39,125 nt of DNA from Erysipelotrichaceae bacterium (GCA_017539105.1 JAFYHQ010000045.1:118320-157444); one strand, 5' to 3'; shown: positions 14,747 through 22,571, numbered from the stretch's first letter. The notes: generated from the sequence alone by a model not told the origin. A program made the numbers and translations.

Positions 14747-15301
14747 ATGATTGAAGTTATACTGCTTGGTGTGGCCCTGGCCATGGATTCTCTGACGGTT
14801 TCCCTGGTCAATGGCTTGAAATATCGCGATTATGACTGGTCGAAGATGCTTCTGGCATCGTTTTCTTTCGGTTTCTTTCAGGGATTCATGCCTCTTTTAG
14901 GCTATCTGCTTCTGTATCCGTTTCTTTCCTATATCGAAAAGATCGACCACTGGCTGGTTCTGATCATTCTGAGTCTCATCGGCATCGATATGATCAAAGA
15001 AGCGTTTCAGAAGGAAGATACGACCGTTTCCGAAAGCAAGTTCACTTTAAAGATATTGTTATTAGAATCCATCGCGACCGCGATCGATGCGTTAAGCTGC
15101 GGTCTGGTCCTGCCTACCTTGACGGTCAACCCTTATCTGAGCTGTCTGATCATCGGGGTCGTGACGATGCTGATATGCATCGTGGGTCATCTCTTCGGCA
15201 AGAAAGTCGCTTTGCTTCTGAAAGACAAAGCCACCATTGCCGGGGGCATCATTCTGATTCTGATCGGGGTGAAGACCGTGATCGAACATCTGTTTGGCTA
15301 A
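14747..15301 (+). CDS. mntP: Manganese efflux pump MntP
   Basis: A 184-aa, six-helix membrane protein. It carries the MntP signatures ALAMDSLTVSLVNGL (helix 1) and FGFFQGFMPLLGYLL (helix 2), plus the second Asp-containing repeat SIATAIDALSCGL, which mirrors helix 1 through the family's internal duplication. The conserved Asp residues in AMD and AID transport Mn2+ outward. Unlike many mntP genes it has no yybP-ykoY manganese riboswitch: only 30 nt lie between it and the GNAT gene. There is no clear SD; TAAGGT (14733-14738) may act as a -10, or the gene is co-transcribed with the GNAT gene. Confidence 0.92.
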   Translation: MIEVILLGVALAMDSLTVSLVNGLKYRDYDWSKMLLASFSFGFFQGFMPLLGYLLLYPFLSYIEKIDHWLVLIILSLIGIDMIKEAFQKEDTTVSESKFTLKILLLESIATAIDALSCGLVLPTLTVNPYLSCLIIGVVTMLICIVGHLFGKKVALLLKDKATIAGGIILILIGVKTVIEHLFG

Positions 15302-15307
15302 GAGAAA

Positions 15308-15335
15308 ACAGGAGCGATGATTCGCTCCTGTGTTT
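15308..15335. terminator. Bidirectional terminator between mntP and the ABC exporter
   Basis: Perfect 10-bp stem ACAGGAGCGA / TCGCTCCTGT, loop TGAT, with GTTT on the plus side and AAAA (T's on the minus strand) on the other. Confidence 0.85.
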
Positions 15336-15347
15336 GTATGATTATCG

Positions 15348-17072
15348 TTATTGCTGGGATACGGTATATAGCGAGTAGAAGTATCCCTTGTTTTTCATAA
15401 GTTCATCAAATGTGCCCTGTTCATGGATGATTCCGTTTTTCAGAATAAATAATTCATTGCAGCGACGCAGAATGTTTTCATCCAGATCGTGTGTCACAAT
15501 GATACGGGTATAGCCATCCAGCTTCAGGATTGCATCCAGCACTTCGAAACTGATCTGTGCATCCAGGGAGGCTGTCGCTTCGTCGACGAACAGCACAGGT
15601 GTCTTGCGTAGCAGCGCTCTGGCAATCGAGATCCTCTGACGTTCGCCGCCGGAAAGCCCGGAACCGTTCTCACCGCAGAGATAATCCTCCCCTTTTTCTT
15701 CGATCAGTGTGCTGAGACCGGAAAGGCGTATCGCCCGGTCGACTTCTTCTCTTGGGAATGCGGAGAACATCGTGATATTATCGTAGATCGTGCTGTTGAA
15801 TACGAAGACGTTCTGCTGGATGATCGAGACCAGGTCATAGAGCGAACTCGGAGAGATGCTTCTCAGTTCTTTGTCGTCGTAATAGATCTCACCCTGATAA
15901 TCTTTTGAGGAAGCCATCAGCAGATTCAATAACGTTGACTTTCCGCTTCCTGAACCGCCTACCAGCGCGTAGCAGCCGCCTTTTTTGAGTTCCAAATCGA
16001 TATCGTTCAGAACCGTCTTTTCTTTCTCATAGGCAAAACTGAGGTCTCTGATGGAGATTCCTTCATTGAGCTTCGCTTCGATATGGATCCCTTCATCAGG
16101 GATATTCTGATTAAGGGCTTGGGCCAGCTTGTCGATCAGTCCGAAGGAGGATCTCATTCCCGCATAGAAGGCAGGGAAAACCCGGATCGGACTTAGGACG
16201 TAATTCATCAGCTGCACAAAAACGATTGCCGTACCGCCTGTAATGCTTCGACCGGAAAGCGCCAGCGCAGCAGCCACGAAGAACACCCCGAACTGCAGCA
16301 TGCCTCCGGCGATTCCCGAAGAATAATTCACCAGGACATTGACGCTTGTACGATGTGCCGATGCATCCGCAACGCTTTCGTTGTGTTCATCATGCATGCG
16401 GGCGATATTCTTCTCTGCCTTGGAGCTTTTAATGACCGCAAAACCGGTCAGCGTATCCTTCAGCATACCTGTGTACCGTTCTTTCTGATCGGAAAGCAAT
16501 TTCTCAGCTTCTGCCGCTTTGTTTCCCAGCAGAAGTGTCACGATCAGAGGCATGAATGAGAAAATGATGGAAATCAGTGTCAGCAGCGGGCTGTACCACA
16601 GCATCAGTCCCAATGCCCCGATGAAGGCGATGCCTGTTTCGAATACGGCCTGCAGTCTTGAGATAAAATCCTGTTCGATCGCATTGATATCATTGGACAG
16701 TGCCGAGAGATAGACGGAGCTGTTTTCGGCGGAAAAAGCCTGTATGCCTTTTTCCAGAAGTCTGTTGAAGACGTATTCCCGATACTGTTTCATGGCTTTC
16801 GCCCGGAAACGGGAAAGAAAGACAGAATCGATCACAGCCGCCAGTATCATCAGTCCGATTCCGAATGCGGTGATCGCCAGAAGCTTGCTGAAAGTGAATG
16901 CGCTGATACCGGAAATCAGATCTACGATCTCTTTGATCAGCCAGGAAATGATGATCTCGCTCCCTGCACTGCAGAAGGATGCGATGATCGTCATGAAAAG
17001 ATTGAATTTGTTCTTGTGAAAGAACTGTCGGATGAAAGGACGGCGTAAGGATTTGATTTCTTCCCTGTTCAT
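15348..17072 (-). CDS. ABC exporter, fused membrane and ATPase domains
   Basis: A 574-aa half-transporter: six membrane helices (about 20-310) then an ATPase domain with Walker A GGSGSGKST (about 369-377), the Q-loop in SIIQQNVFVF, signature LSGGERQR (about 475), Walker B PVLFVDEAT (about 490) and the H-loop IIVTHDL. This is the lipid/drug/peptide exporter type, which works as a homodimer or with a partner half; no second half is encoded here. It is the last gene of a minus-strand unit with a PadR regulator and a DUF4097-type protein, so its expression is probably induced by a PadR effector or envelope stress. No SD is visible; the start lies 5 nt after the preceding stop, so translation is probably coupled. 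Confidence 0.93.
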   Translation of the reverse strand: MNREEIKSLRRPFIRQFFHKNKFNLFMTIIASFCSAGSEIIISWLIKEIVDLISGISAFTFSKLLAITAFGIGLMILAAVIDSVFLSRFRAKAMKQYREYVFNRLLEKGIQAFSAENSSVYLSALSNDINAIEQDFISRLQAVFETGIAFIGALGLMLWYSPLLTLISIIFSFMPLIVTLLLGNKAAEAEKLLSDQKERYTGMLKDTLTGFAVIKSSKAEKNIARMHDEHNESVADASAHRTSVNVLVNYSSGIAGGMLQFGVFFVAAALALSGRSITGGTAIVFVQLMNYVLSPIRVFPAFYAGMRSSFGLIDKLAQALNQNIPDEGIHIEAKLNEGISIRDLSFAYEKEKTVLNDIDLELKKGGCYALVGGSGSGKSTLLNLLMASSKDYQGEIYYDDKELRSISPSSLYDLVSIIQQNVFVFNSTIYDNITMFSAFPREEVDRAIRLSGLSTLIEEKGEDYLCGENGSGLSGGERQRISIARALLRKTPVLFVDEATASLDAQISFEVLDAILKLDGYTRIIVTHDLDENILRRCNELFILKNGIIHEQGTFDELMKNKGYFYSLYTVSQQ

Positions 17073-17076
17073 ATGT

Positions 17077-17982
17077 TTAGTCTGTCAGGAAATGATAGCT
17101 GATATCGCCATTGACCGTGTCGATACGCAGCTTGTGATCGCAATGTCCGCCTCCGGATGTTTTTTCATGGAAGAGCGAAGTCGCTTTCACATCGACCTGG
17201 TCCCGTCTGGCATTCAGTCCGATATCGATATCTCCGTTTACGCTGTTCATGACGATATTCTTGCAAGAGATCCGATCGCCATCATAATCTCCGTTGACCG
17301 CATCGATCTTCATTGTTTCTTCGACAAGGACATCTTCCATTTCGATATCTCCGGATACCGTATTGATTTTCATATTCTGCGCTGCCGTATCTTCCAGTTC
17401 AAGATCTCCCGATACGCTGTCGATGTTCAGCTGATCCAGATGGAGTCCTTCGATCTCGATATCTCCTGAGACGTTATCCATCAGCACGGTACAGCCATCC
17501 GGGACATACAGTGTCGCTTCTCCGCCGTTGAATGAGCCATGGAACATCTTTTGGAGGATATTCACGCCCTGTCCATAGGAAGGGAAGTCCTGTTCGATGT
17601 TCAAGGTATCGCCGACCTGTTCATGCATCATCGTATCGTCGTCGCTGTCGCATTCGAAGATCGTGGTTTCATCCGGAGAACGCAGGATCTCGAAATCATA
17701 GGATGCGTTCGTGATCTTGATCGTACGGATCCCATAATAGACGCTGCGTACCTGATCGGTTTCATCGGAATGTTTCTCTTTATTGTCTGTTTCTTCTTTG
17801 CCTCCGAATGCTTTGACGATCTGTTCCGGTTCCCCGAGATCTCTCAAGACATCCTCGATGTTTTCTCCCTGTTCGATGCGATCTTCAATGATCTCATCGA
17901 AATACTGTACGATATCATCCGCTTCCGCGATTTCTTTCTTTATTAAAGCTTTTTTTAAGCGATTCAGATATTCCTCAATCAT
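17077..17982 (-). CDS. DUF1700-like / DUF4097 adhesin-type beta-repeat protein
   Basis: 301 aa in two parts. Residues 1-65 form a helical DUF1700-like domain (MIEEYLNRLKKAL...YFDEIIEDR...LGEPEQIVKAFGG), as found in genes paired with PadR regulators. Residues 80-300 are a DUF4097 right-handed beta-solenoid with the recurring phrase SGDIEIE, SGDLELE, SGDIEME, NGDYDGD, NGDIDIG about every 20 residues. There is no signal peptide or membrane helix, so it is cytoplasmic or peripheral, unlike many DUF4097 proteins with a membrane anchor. Its start overlaps padR by 8 nt and its stop is 4 nt from the exporter, placing it in one functional unit. A scaffold or sensor role is inference. Confidence 0.85.
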   Translation of the reverse strand: MIEEYLNRLKKALIKKEIAEADDIVQYFDEIIEDRIEQGENIEDVLRDLGEPEQIVKAFGGKEETDNKEKHSDETDQVRSVYYGIRTIKITNASYDFEILRSPDETTIFECDSDDDTMMHEQVGDTLNIEQDFPSYGQGVNILQKMFHGSFNGGEATLYVPDGCTVLMDNVSGDIEIEGLHLDQLNIDSVSGDLELEDTAAQNMKINTVSGDIEMEDVLVEETMKIDAVNGDYDGDRISCKNIVMNSVNGDIDIGLNARRDQVDVKATSLFHEKTSGGGHCDHKLRIDTVNGDISYHFLTD

Positions 17983-18292
17983 CTTTTACCTCCTTTGCGA
18001 TGTAGTTGAAAATGTTCATAAGTTCCTGAAAATCCTGCAGATATTCCTTGATCCTGTCTTTTCCTTTTTCCGTGATGGAATAGAATTTACGCAAACGTCC
18101 GTTGTGTTCCACGGAATAGGATTTCAGACAGTCGCCTGCTTCCAGACGGCGCAGGATGGGATACAGGGTCGATTCCGAGATCTCTACGACATTCTGCAGA
18201 GACTGGATGATCTTATAGCCGTAGGAGTCTTCCTTGAGCAGTGACGCCAGGACACAGACTTCCAGCGAGCCTCTTTTTAATTGAGCTTCCAT
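17975..18292 (-). CDS. PadR-family transcriptional regulator
   Basis: A 105-aa winged-helix repressor with typical PadR features: LKRGSLEVCVLASLLKEDSYGYKI (helices 1-2), then SESTLYPILRRLEAGDCLKS (recognition helix) and the wing NGRLRKFYSITEKGKDRI. Helix 4 dimerises. SD AGGAGG is 6 nt from the ATG. The gene heads the unit padR, DUF1700/DUF4097, ABC exporter. Two matching palindromes (ATACTAT-N7-ATAGTAT) in its upstream region are the probable binding sites, giving autoregulation with relief by an exporter substrate. Confidence 0.93.
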   Translation of the reverse strand: MEAQLKRGSLEVCVLASLLKEDSYGYKIIQSLQNVVEISESTLYPILRRLEAGDCLKSYSVEHNGRLRKFYSITEKGKDRIKEYLQDFQELMNIFNYIAKEVKDD

Positions 18293-18311
18293 AAATACCT
18301 CCTGTCATATA

Positions 18312-18342
18312 ATACTATACTATACATAGTATAATATGTAAA
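18312..18342 (-). promoter_or_regulatory. padR proximal promoter with PadR-type operator
   Basis: On the minus strand: -35 TTTACA (18337-18342), 17-nt spacer, -10 TATAGT (18314-18319). The inverted repeat ATACTAT-N7-ATAGTAT (18312-18332) covers the -10 and spacer, so bound repressor would block polymerase. Confidence 0.75.
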
Positions 18343-18371
18343 GTGAGGGTAATTGCTGATAAACAGATCAT
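18315..18371 (-). other. 18-codon leader ORF between duplicated padR promoters (tentative)
   Basis: An SD (AAGGAGG) and ATG (18369-18371, minus strand) follow the distal promoter copy. They open a frame of 18 codons, beginning MICLSAITLTLH, that stops inside the proximal promoter. It could be a leader peptide or the relic left when the promoter-SD-ATG segment was duplicated. No conservation test is possible here. Confidence 0.3.
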
Positions 18372-18393
18372 GATATATACCTCCTTACGTATA

Positions 18394-18424
18394 ATACTAT
18401 ACAACACATAGTATAAAATGTAAA
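18394..18424 (-). promoter_or_regulatory. padR distal promoter, second copy of the operator
   Basis: Same architecture 82 bp upstream: -35 TTTACA (18419-18424), 17-nt spacer, -10 TATAGT (18396-18401), operator arms ATACTAT and ATAGTAT at 18394-18414 with a different 7-nt centre. It is followed by its own SD. Confidence 0.7.
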
Positions 18425-18427
18425 GCA

Positions 18428-18453
18428 TAAAAAAACATCCCTTGAAGGATGTT
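18428..18453 (-). terminator. Intrinsic terminator of the membrane-protein gene
   Basis: On the minus strand: stem AACATCC / GGATGTT with a 6-nt loop, then at least seven T's (A run 18428-18434). It abuts the stop codon at 18453-18455. Confidence 0.85.
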
Positions 18454-19109
18454 CAGTTCAGATCATATTGGATATCGTAGCTGATCCGTTCTTTCCATTT
18501 CTTTTGCAGGAATGGTTTCATGATCAGCAGGATCACGACGGAACCGAGGATGAGCTTGCTTAGTCTGCGGTAGGCTTTGTACTGATCCCAGAACAATGGG
18601 ATGACCGCATCGCAGATGCTCATGATGATACTGCCGATGATGACAGAAAGGATCGTCTTCCTGTTGAAGATCTTGCTCCAGGGAAGATCCGGGAACAGGA
18701 TCTTGATGCAGATCGCGATGATCGCCATCAGGATCAGGGTCTGCAGCAGGAAGCCCAGGACCAGATGTCCCAAGGGAGTCAGGAAGGTCCTGACCAGGAG
18801 ATCTGCCATAAACAGCAGGGCATTGCCCATGATCCATAATGGGACACAGAGGACCATTCTTAGCTTTACCGGGATCTTCAGGATATATTTCCTGGTCGTC
18901 TGACGGAAAGACATGCCAAGCCACGGATGACGTTCTTCCAGCGTGACTTCTTTGTATTCTTCATAGAGCGGTTCCGTATCGTTTTCCAGACTCTCTAAAA
19001 AATCTTTCGGTGAATCGAAAGTTCTTCCCAGCAAGACGCTGGCAGAGGCTACGCCTGCGATCATGCCTGCGGCAAGCTTCTTGTTCCTCTGTTTCTTTTT
19101 TTCGTCCAT
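18453..19109 (-). CDS. Membrane protein of unknown function
   Basis: 218 aa from the ATG at 19109 (MDEKKKQRNKKLAAGMIAGV). A basic N-terminus is followed by a first hydrophobic stretch (13-27), an acidic soluble segment (30-70, with the odd phrase TLEERHPWLGMSF) and four or five strong hydrophobic segments (about 85-105, 108-150, 163-185, 195-210). The longer in-frame extension upstream is rejected because it crosses the promoter. TATAAT (19116-19121) lies exactly 6 nt before this ATG and there is no SD, so the mRNA is probably leaderless. I do not recognise a family. Divergent from the small gene at 19147. Confidence 0.7.
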   Translation of the reverse strand: MDEKKKQRNKKLAAGMIAGVASASVLLGRTFDSPKDFLESLENDTEPLYEEYKEVTLEERHPWLGMSFRQTTRKYILKIPVKLRMVLCVPLWIMGNALLFMADLLVRTFLTPLGHLVLGFLLQTLILMAIIAICIKILFPDLPWSKIFNRKTILSVIIGSIIMSICDAVIPLFWDQYKAYRRLSKLILGSVVILLIMKPFLQKKWKERISYDIQYDLN

Positions 19110-19115
19110 GTCACT

Positions 19116-19139
19116 ATTATACGATGAGGATGATATAAT
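19116..19139. promoter_or_regulatory. Divergent leaderless promoters
   Basis: Minus strand: TATAAT (19116-19121) 6 nt from the ATG at 19109. Plus strand: extended -10 TGATATAAT (19131-19139) 7 nt from the ATG at 19147. Only 37 bp separate the two start codons, so the two polymerases cannot bind together and transcription is probably mutually exclusive at any one moment. Confidence 0.65.
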
Positions 19140-19146
19140 GCAAATA

Positions 19147-19398
19147 ATGGAAAAACTGAAAGATATCAGGGAAGTCATCGAATATCTCAAGGATGGAGCG
19201 ATCATCACTTCGGGGAAAGGGGATCATTTCGTTATGAAAAACGATCGGATCCATCATTATATGAAGGGAACGCATTACAGCCTGAGCATCGATGAATTCA
19301 GGGAACTCTATGAAAAAAACGATCTCGGGCTTTATGAAGAAGCGTTCGAGATCGATGAAACGAAGGATGAAGCGTATTACCGTTATTATCGGAAATAG
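19147..19398 (+). CDS. 83-aa conserved-looking protein of unknown function
   Basis: From ATG 19147 the product is MEKLKDIREVIEYLKDGAII and onward, acidic and aromatic, with a beta-hairpin centre (GDHFVMKNDRIHHYMKGTHYSLS) and an acidic helix (IDEFRELYEKND). No family recognised. The start is set by the extended -10 seven nt upstream; a longer frame reaching back to 19063 would run through the promoter and the neighbouring gene. Its TAG stop touches the stop of the convergent rhomboid gene with no gap and no terminator between them. Confidence 0.65.
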   Translation: MEKLKDIREVIEYLKDGAIITSGKGDHFVMKNDRIHHYMKGTHYSLSIDEFRELYEKNDLGLYEEAFEIDETKDEAYYRYYRK

Positions 19399-19965
19399 CT
19401 ATTTTCTTTTATAGATCATACCCAGCACGGTTCCGGAGAGACCGCCGATGATGTGCGTCAGCTGCGAGATGTTGTCGGAAGCGACGAAGCCATCGTAGAT
19501 CTCCTGTCCCAGATACAATACGGCAACCAGGATCAGAGTGATCGGGATGCCGTTTTCTTTTCCGGTGATCGAAGCCAGAAGGATGAACGCGAACACGACA
19601 CCGCTGGCTCCCAGCAGCATGACATTGGGTTGCAGGATATTATGGACGATGCCTGTGACGACTGCGGTCGTCAGGATGACGGTGATCAGCCGATCGTGAT
19701 ACTTTTCTTCCAACATCGGTCCCAGCAAGAGGATATACAGCATATTCGAGACCAGATGGCTGACATTGTGGTGTCCGAACACGTGGCAGATCAGACGGAC
19801 ATAGGTCATCGGATTCAGCCAGGATGCGCCGTAAGTAGAGAAGACCATGACCGTAGACATGTCGTTCGTGATATAGGAAAGACCCAGAGCCAGGCAGCAG
19901 ATCGCTACGAAGGCCAGGGTAATCGGAGCATTGAAGTAGATAATGAATTTCTTTTTTGTTGTCAT
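19399..19965 (-). CDS. Rhomboid-family intramembrane serine protease
   Basis: A 188-aa membrane protein with six helices. The catalytic Ser lies in LLGASGVVFAF and the catalytic His in QLTHIIGGLSG; the HHNVSHLVSNMLYILLLG helix carries the conserved His/Asn oxyanion residues. Rhomboids cut membrane-anchored substrates within or near the bilayer; the substrate is unknown. No SD: CATAAT (19972-19977, plus-strand ATTATG) stands exactly 6 nt upstream of the ATG, preceded by TG, so the mRNA is probably leaderless. Confidence 0.92.
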   Translation of the reverse strand: MTTKKKFIIYFNAPITLAFVAICCLALGLSYITNDMSTVMVFSTYGASWLNPMTYVRLICHVFGHHNVSHLVSNMLYILLLGPMLEEKYHDRLITVILTTAVVTGIVHNILQPNVMLLGASGVVFAFILLASITGKENGIPITLILVAVLYLGQEIYDGFVASDNISQLTHIIGGLSGTVLGMIYKRK

Positions 19966-19971
19966 ATAACT

Positions 19972-19977
19972 ATTATG
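19972..19977 (-). promoter_or_regulatory. -10 element of the rhomboid gene
   Basis: Minus-strand TGGCATAAT with six bases to the start codon; same layout as the other leaderless genes here. Confidence 0.55.
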
Positions 19978-19995
19978 CCATTACAGGGCAAAAAG

Positions 19996-20017
19996 AAAAA
20001 GGCATCGCTGCCTTTTT
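19996..20017 (-). terminator. Intrinsic terminator after the EIIA gene
   Basis: Perfect 9-bp stem AAAAAGGCA / TGCCTTTTT, loop TCGC. On the minus strand T's follow the stem, just past the EIIA stop at 20024. Confidence 0.88.
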
Positions 20018-20023
20018 AGATGA

Positions 20024-20434
20024 TTACATATTGGCTTTCAGCGTAGCGATCAGATCGACGATGCCATCCTTGCCGGCATTGAGCAGTTCTTCGACTTCCG
20101 GATCGCCTGCTTCTCTGGTTGCCAGGATCTGCAGGATCATCGCGAGATTGACACCGGTGACGACTTTGATTCTGTCGCTTTCCAGATCTTCCGCAACGAC
20201 TCTGGCCATGCAGTTGCAAGGCGAGCCAAACAGCATATCGCAGAATACGACAACGCCTTCGCCTGTATCGACTTCGTTGATTGCTTCTTTCAGTACGTCC
20301 ACGAATTCATCCGGATTGTCGTTGGCATCCAGACAGCGGGCTGTAAGCTGCGGCTGTTCGCCAAAAAACAGTTTCGACGTTTCTAAGATTCCCTGCGCCA
20401 TCGGACCATGGCTTGTGATAACGATTCCTCTCAT
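20024..20434 (-). CDS. Orphan PTS EIIA, mannose family
   Basis: A 136-aa cytoplasmic phosphocarrier. It has the mannose-class EIIA fold, with the phospho-accepting His9 in ITSHGPMAQG and the conserved FCDMLFGSPCN strand-helix near residue 64. EIIA-Man takes phosphate from HPr and gives it to IIB. No IIB, IIC or IID of this class is encoded in the window, so it either serves a distant permease or works as a regulator. It cannot supply the IIBC protein at 3680-5059, which needs the unrelated glucose-type IIA. SD AAGGAG is good; an extended -10 lies upstream. Confidence 0.92.
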   Translation of the reverse strand: MRGIVITSHGPMAQGILETSKLFFGEQPQLTARCLDANDNPDEFVDVLKEAINEVDTGEGVVVFCDMLFGSPCNCMARVVAEDLESDRIKVVTGVNLAMILQILATREAGDPEVEELLNAGKDGIVDLIATLKANM

Positions 20435-20454
20435 AATTTACTCCTTCTCTTATT

Positions 20455-20466
20455 CAAATTATAACA
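20455..20466 (-). promoter_or_regulatory. Extended -10 promoter of the EIIA gene
   Basis: Minus-strand TGTTATAAT (TATAAT at 20458-20463) lies about 20 nt upstream of the ATG, leaving room for the SD. No convincing -35. Confidence 0.6.
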
Positions 20467-20504
20467 TGTTCACAGTTCAGCAATAGCAACATTCCCGTGC
20501 TGAT

Positions 20505-22493
20505 TCACTGATTCTTTTCGCTGAATAAAGCGATGATCGTGTCTTTGTTTAAAGCGTTCAAGGAAAGATCGAAATCGGCGTTTTCTTTGTCTGTTTCGTT
20601 TTCGATGATCACGGCGCCGCATTCTTTCAGCAGGTCTTTCAGGGATAAGGATGTTTCCTGAACAGTTGTAATGTAATTGAATGTATGAACGAATACCGGA
20701 TCGTCGTTTCGTGAGACGATCAGTCTGCTGCTGTTGAAGCTGTCGAATACCATGCGGATCGTATCGTTCGTGAAATAGACAAAGCCCAGACGCATCATGT
20801 TTTCGGATTCCGCCATTTCCATGGGGATCGTAAGAATGATGTTATTGGGGTCGATCATATGATTCTGATTCGCATCTTCCGGCGCGATTCCCGACGGGGA
20901 TCTGGCCAATACGGTATCGAACGGGATCTTTTCCGGATTATAAGTATATTTGTTGATGGAAAACATAAAGGTGCTTTCGACATTCCGACCGATGTAGTAG
21001 AGTTCGCTTGCGCCATCGGGAAGCGGCGCATCCGTCATATCGCCAGAGTAGTAGATATCGTTTGTATCTGAACGGTAGGCAGTGTTCCAGCCGTAGGATG
21101 CTTCCAGATTCTGCATATGCAGGTCGAGGTCGACTCGGGAATCTTCTTCGTCTTCGTGGTCGAGATTGGTCCAGTGGATGCCGAATAGCACATCGGAATC
21201 ATGTTCCGCTTCAAACGAAGAACCGCATGGGATATTGCCGACGAACTGTTTTTCGGAAGTCGGGGCTTTGTACAGGATATCTTTCGGCAGGTAGATGCTT
21301 TTTCCTTCCAGGGAAGATTTCAGTCTGCCGATCAGGTGTTCGTAGACCAGCTGATGGCGTTTTCTGATGAGCTCCTGTTCCGTTTCGTTCAATAATCTGC
21401 GTTCCGTAGCAAACGAGCGGCCGTTGCGGATCTTGTAGACGATGGAAGGAACACTGCTTAAGGCATAGGAAAGACCGTTGAGTATCCTGATTTCCCGGAA
21501 GACGGTAATGCCTTGCAGAGCTCTTAAAAGCTCTTCCTCGCTGATTTGTGTGGATGGCGCAGTCAGACGGTCGAGTTTGTTTATCTGCATCGGCTGATGA
21601 TACTGTTTTGCCAGTTTGGCAAGTCGGTTGATCAGATGATTCAGCTTTGCGGATTCTTCTTTGTCGACGTTGGCTGTGCCTGACTGGAAATAGCTGATGA
21701 TCGATGTTGGATCTTTCTTCTGCAGATCTGTTTTCATTGCCAGAAAGAGTTTCTTGTTTCTCAGAAAGATCGAGGCCAGTTTTTTCATGCCTGCTTCTTC
21801 ATCGTTTTCCAGATAACGCTGAAACAGCTGAAGCAGTTCTTTGCGTGAGAATGCTTTCAGGGAACCGATCGTGAATTGGTCCTGTATTTTCAGGGTGCTT
21901 CCTGTGGCTTTGTATATGAGATAGCGCAGGAATTCATCGGGATCTTCCGGTGCGATCGCTAAAGCGTCACAGAGCGCGATTCTCGCTTCCCGGTTTTTGA
22001 TTTCTTCATAGCGGCTGATATCGATCAGTTCCGCCAGATCGGCGATACAGTTGATGGTGTTTTTGGACAAGGCGATGCCGCTGGTCAGCAGGGACATCAG
22101 TTTTTCCGAGACTTCTTCTTCCGTATAGGCATGGATGCTGATGAGTTCGATGTCTTCCTTCAATTCAGGAATCTCAAGCTTCTCACGGGGAAGATAGACC
22201 GACTCATGAGAAAAGATCCCGAGATCTTCAAAGCCGTAGGTCGTCATATAGTGGATGATCTGTTCATAGAACAGCTCTTCGATCGGTGCGCTTGCAACCT
22301 TGCTCCAGGACTTATGGAAGGTTTGGTTCCAAGCTTCTGCGTCTTTGCCATAGAGTCTTATGGCATCTGCATAGACCTCGTCCGATGCGCTTGCAGGGAT
22401 CAGCAGGCCATATTTCAGAGCTTCCTTGCATATCCTGTCTGTTTTCTCGCCGATAAAGCCCTTGAATAGTTTGAGTACAGATAACTGGTTCAT
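20505..22493 (-). CDS. 662-aa cytoplasmic protein, possible TerD-like region in C-terminal half
   Basis: A large soluble protein without signal peptide or membrane helix. Residues 1-350 are helical and repeat-like (for example LMSLLTSGIALSKNTINCIADLAELIDI), which suggests a solenoid. The stretch HWTNLDHEDEEDSRVDLDLH (near 445), then SGDMTDAPLPDGASELYYI, resembles the VDLDLS...SGD...P.GASE pattern of TerD-related beta-sandwich proteins, including the MXAN_6230-type proteins. This assignment is from memory of the pattern and is moderate to weak. SD AAAGGAAG is good. The mRNA starts with a long hairpin plus T-tract (22516-22566). It is followed by the EIIA gene, which has its own -10 element. 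Confidence 0.55.
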   Translation of the reverse strand: MNQLSVLKLFKGFIGEKTDRICKEALKYGLLIPASASDEVYADAIRLYGKDAEAWNQTFHKSWSKVASAPIEELFYEQIIHYMTTYGFEDLGIFSHESVYLPREKLEIPELKEDIELISIHAYTEEEVSEKLMSLLTSGIALSKNTINCIADLAELIDISRYEEIKNREARIALCDALAIAPEDPDEFLRYLIYKATGSTLKIQDQFTIGSLKAFSRKELLQLFQRYLENDEEAGMKKLASIFLRNKKLFLAMKTDLQKKDPTSIISYFQSGTANVDKEESAKLNHLINRLAKLAKQYHQPMQINKLDRLTAPSTQISEEELLRALQGITVFREIRILNGLSYALSSVPSIVYKIRNGRSFATERRLLNETEQELIRKRHQLVYEHLIGRLKSSLEGKSIYLPKDILYKAPTSEKQFVGNIPCGSSFEAEHDSDVLFGIHWTNLDHEDEEDSRVDLDLHMQNLEASYGWNTAYRSDTNDIYYSGDMTDAPLPDGASELYYIGRNVESTFMFSINKYTYNPEKIPFDTVLARSPSGIAPEDANQNHMIDPNNIILTIPMEMAESENMMRLGFVYFTNDTIRMVFDSFNSSRLIVSRNDDPVFVHTFNYITTVQETSLSLKDLLKECGAVIIENETDKENADFDLSLNALNKDTIIALFSEKNQ

Positions 22494-22515
22494 GATCGTT
22501 CTTCCTTTGCTTATG

Positions 22516-22566
22516 AAAAACGGGCGGGAAGTAGATTCGTAGTGAATAAGGAACTTCCTATGCCCG
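22516..22566 (-). promoter_or_regulatory. Terminator-like hairpin at the extreme 5' end of the 662-aa gene's mRNA
   Basis: Read on the minus strand: CGGGC-ATA-GGAAGT, a 20-nt loop with an inner 4-bp stem, then ACTTCC-C-GCCCG and five T's, followed by the SD and start codon. The 5' arm begins within a base or two of the predicted transcript start, so it may act as an attenuator or as a 5' mRNA-protecting stem. Confidence 0.65.
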
Positions 22567-22571
22567 ATTTC

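Noticed and set aside
19395-19401. Palindrome TAGCTA as a regulatory site
   Set aside because: It is simply the two convergent stop codons meeting back to back.
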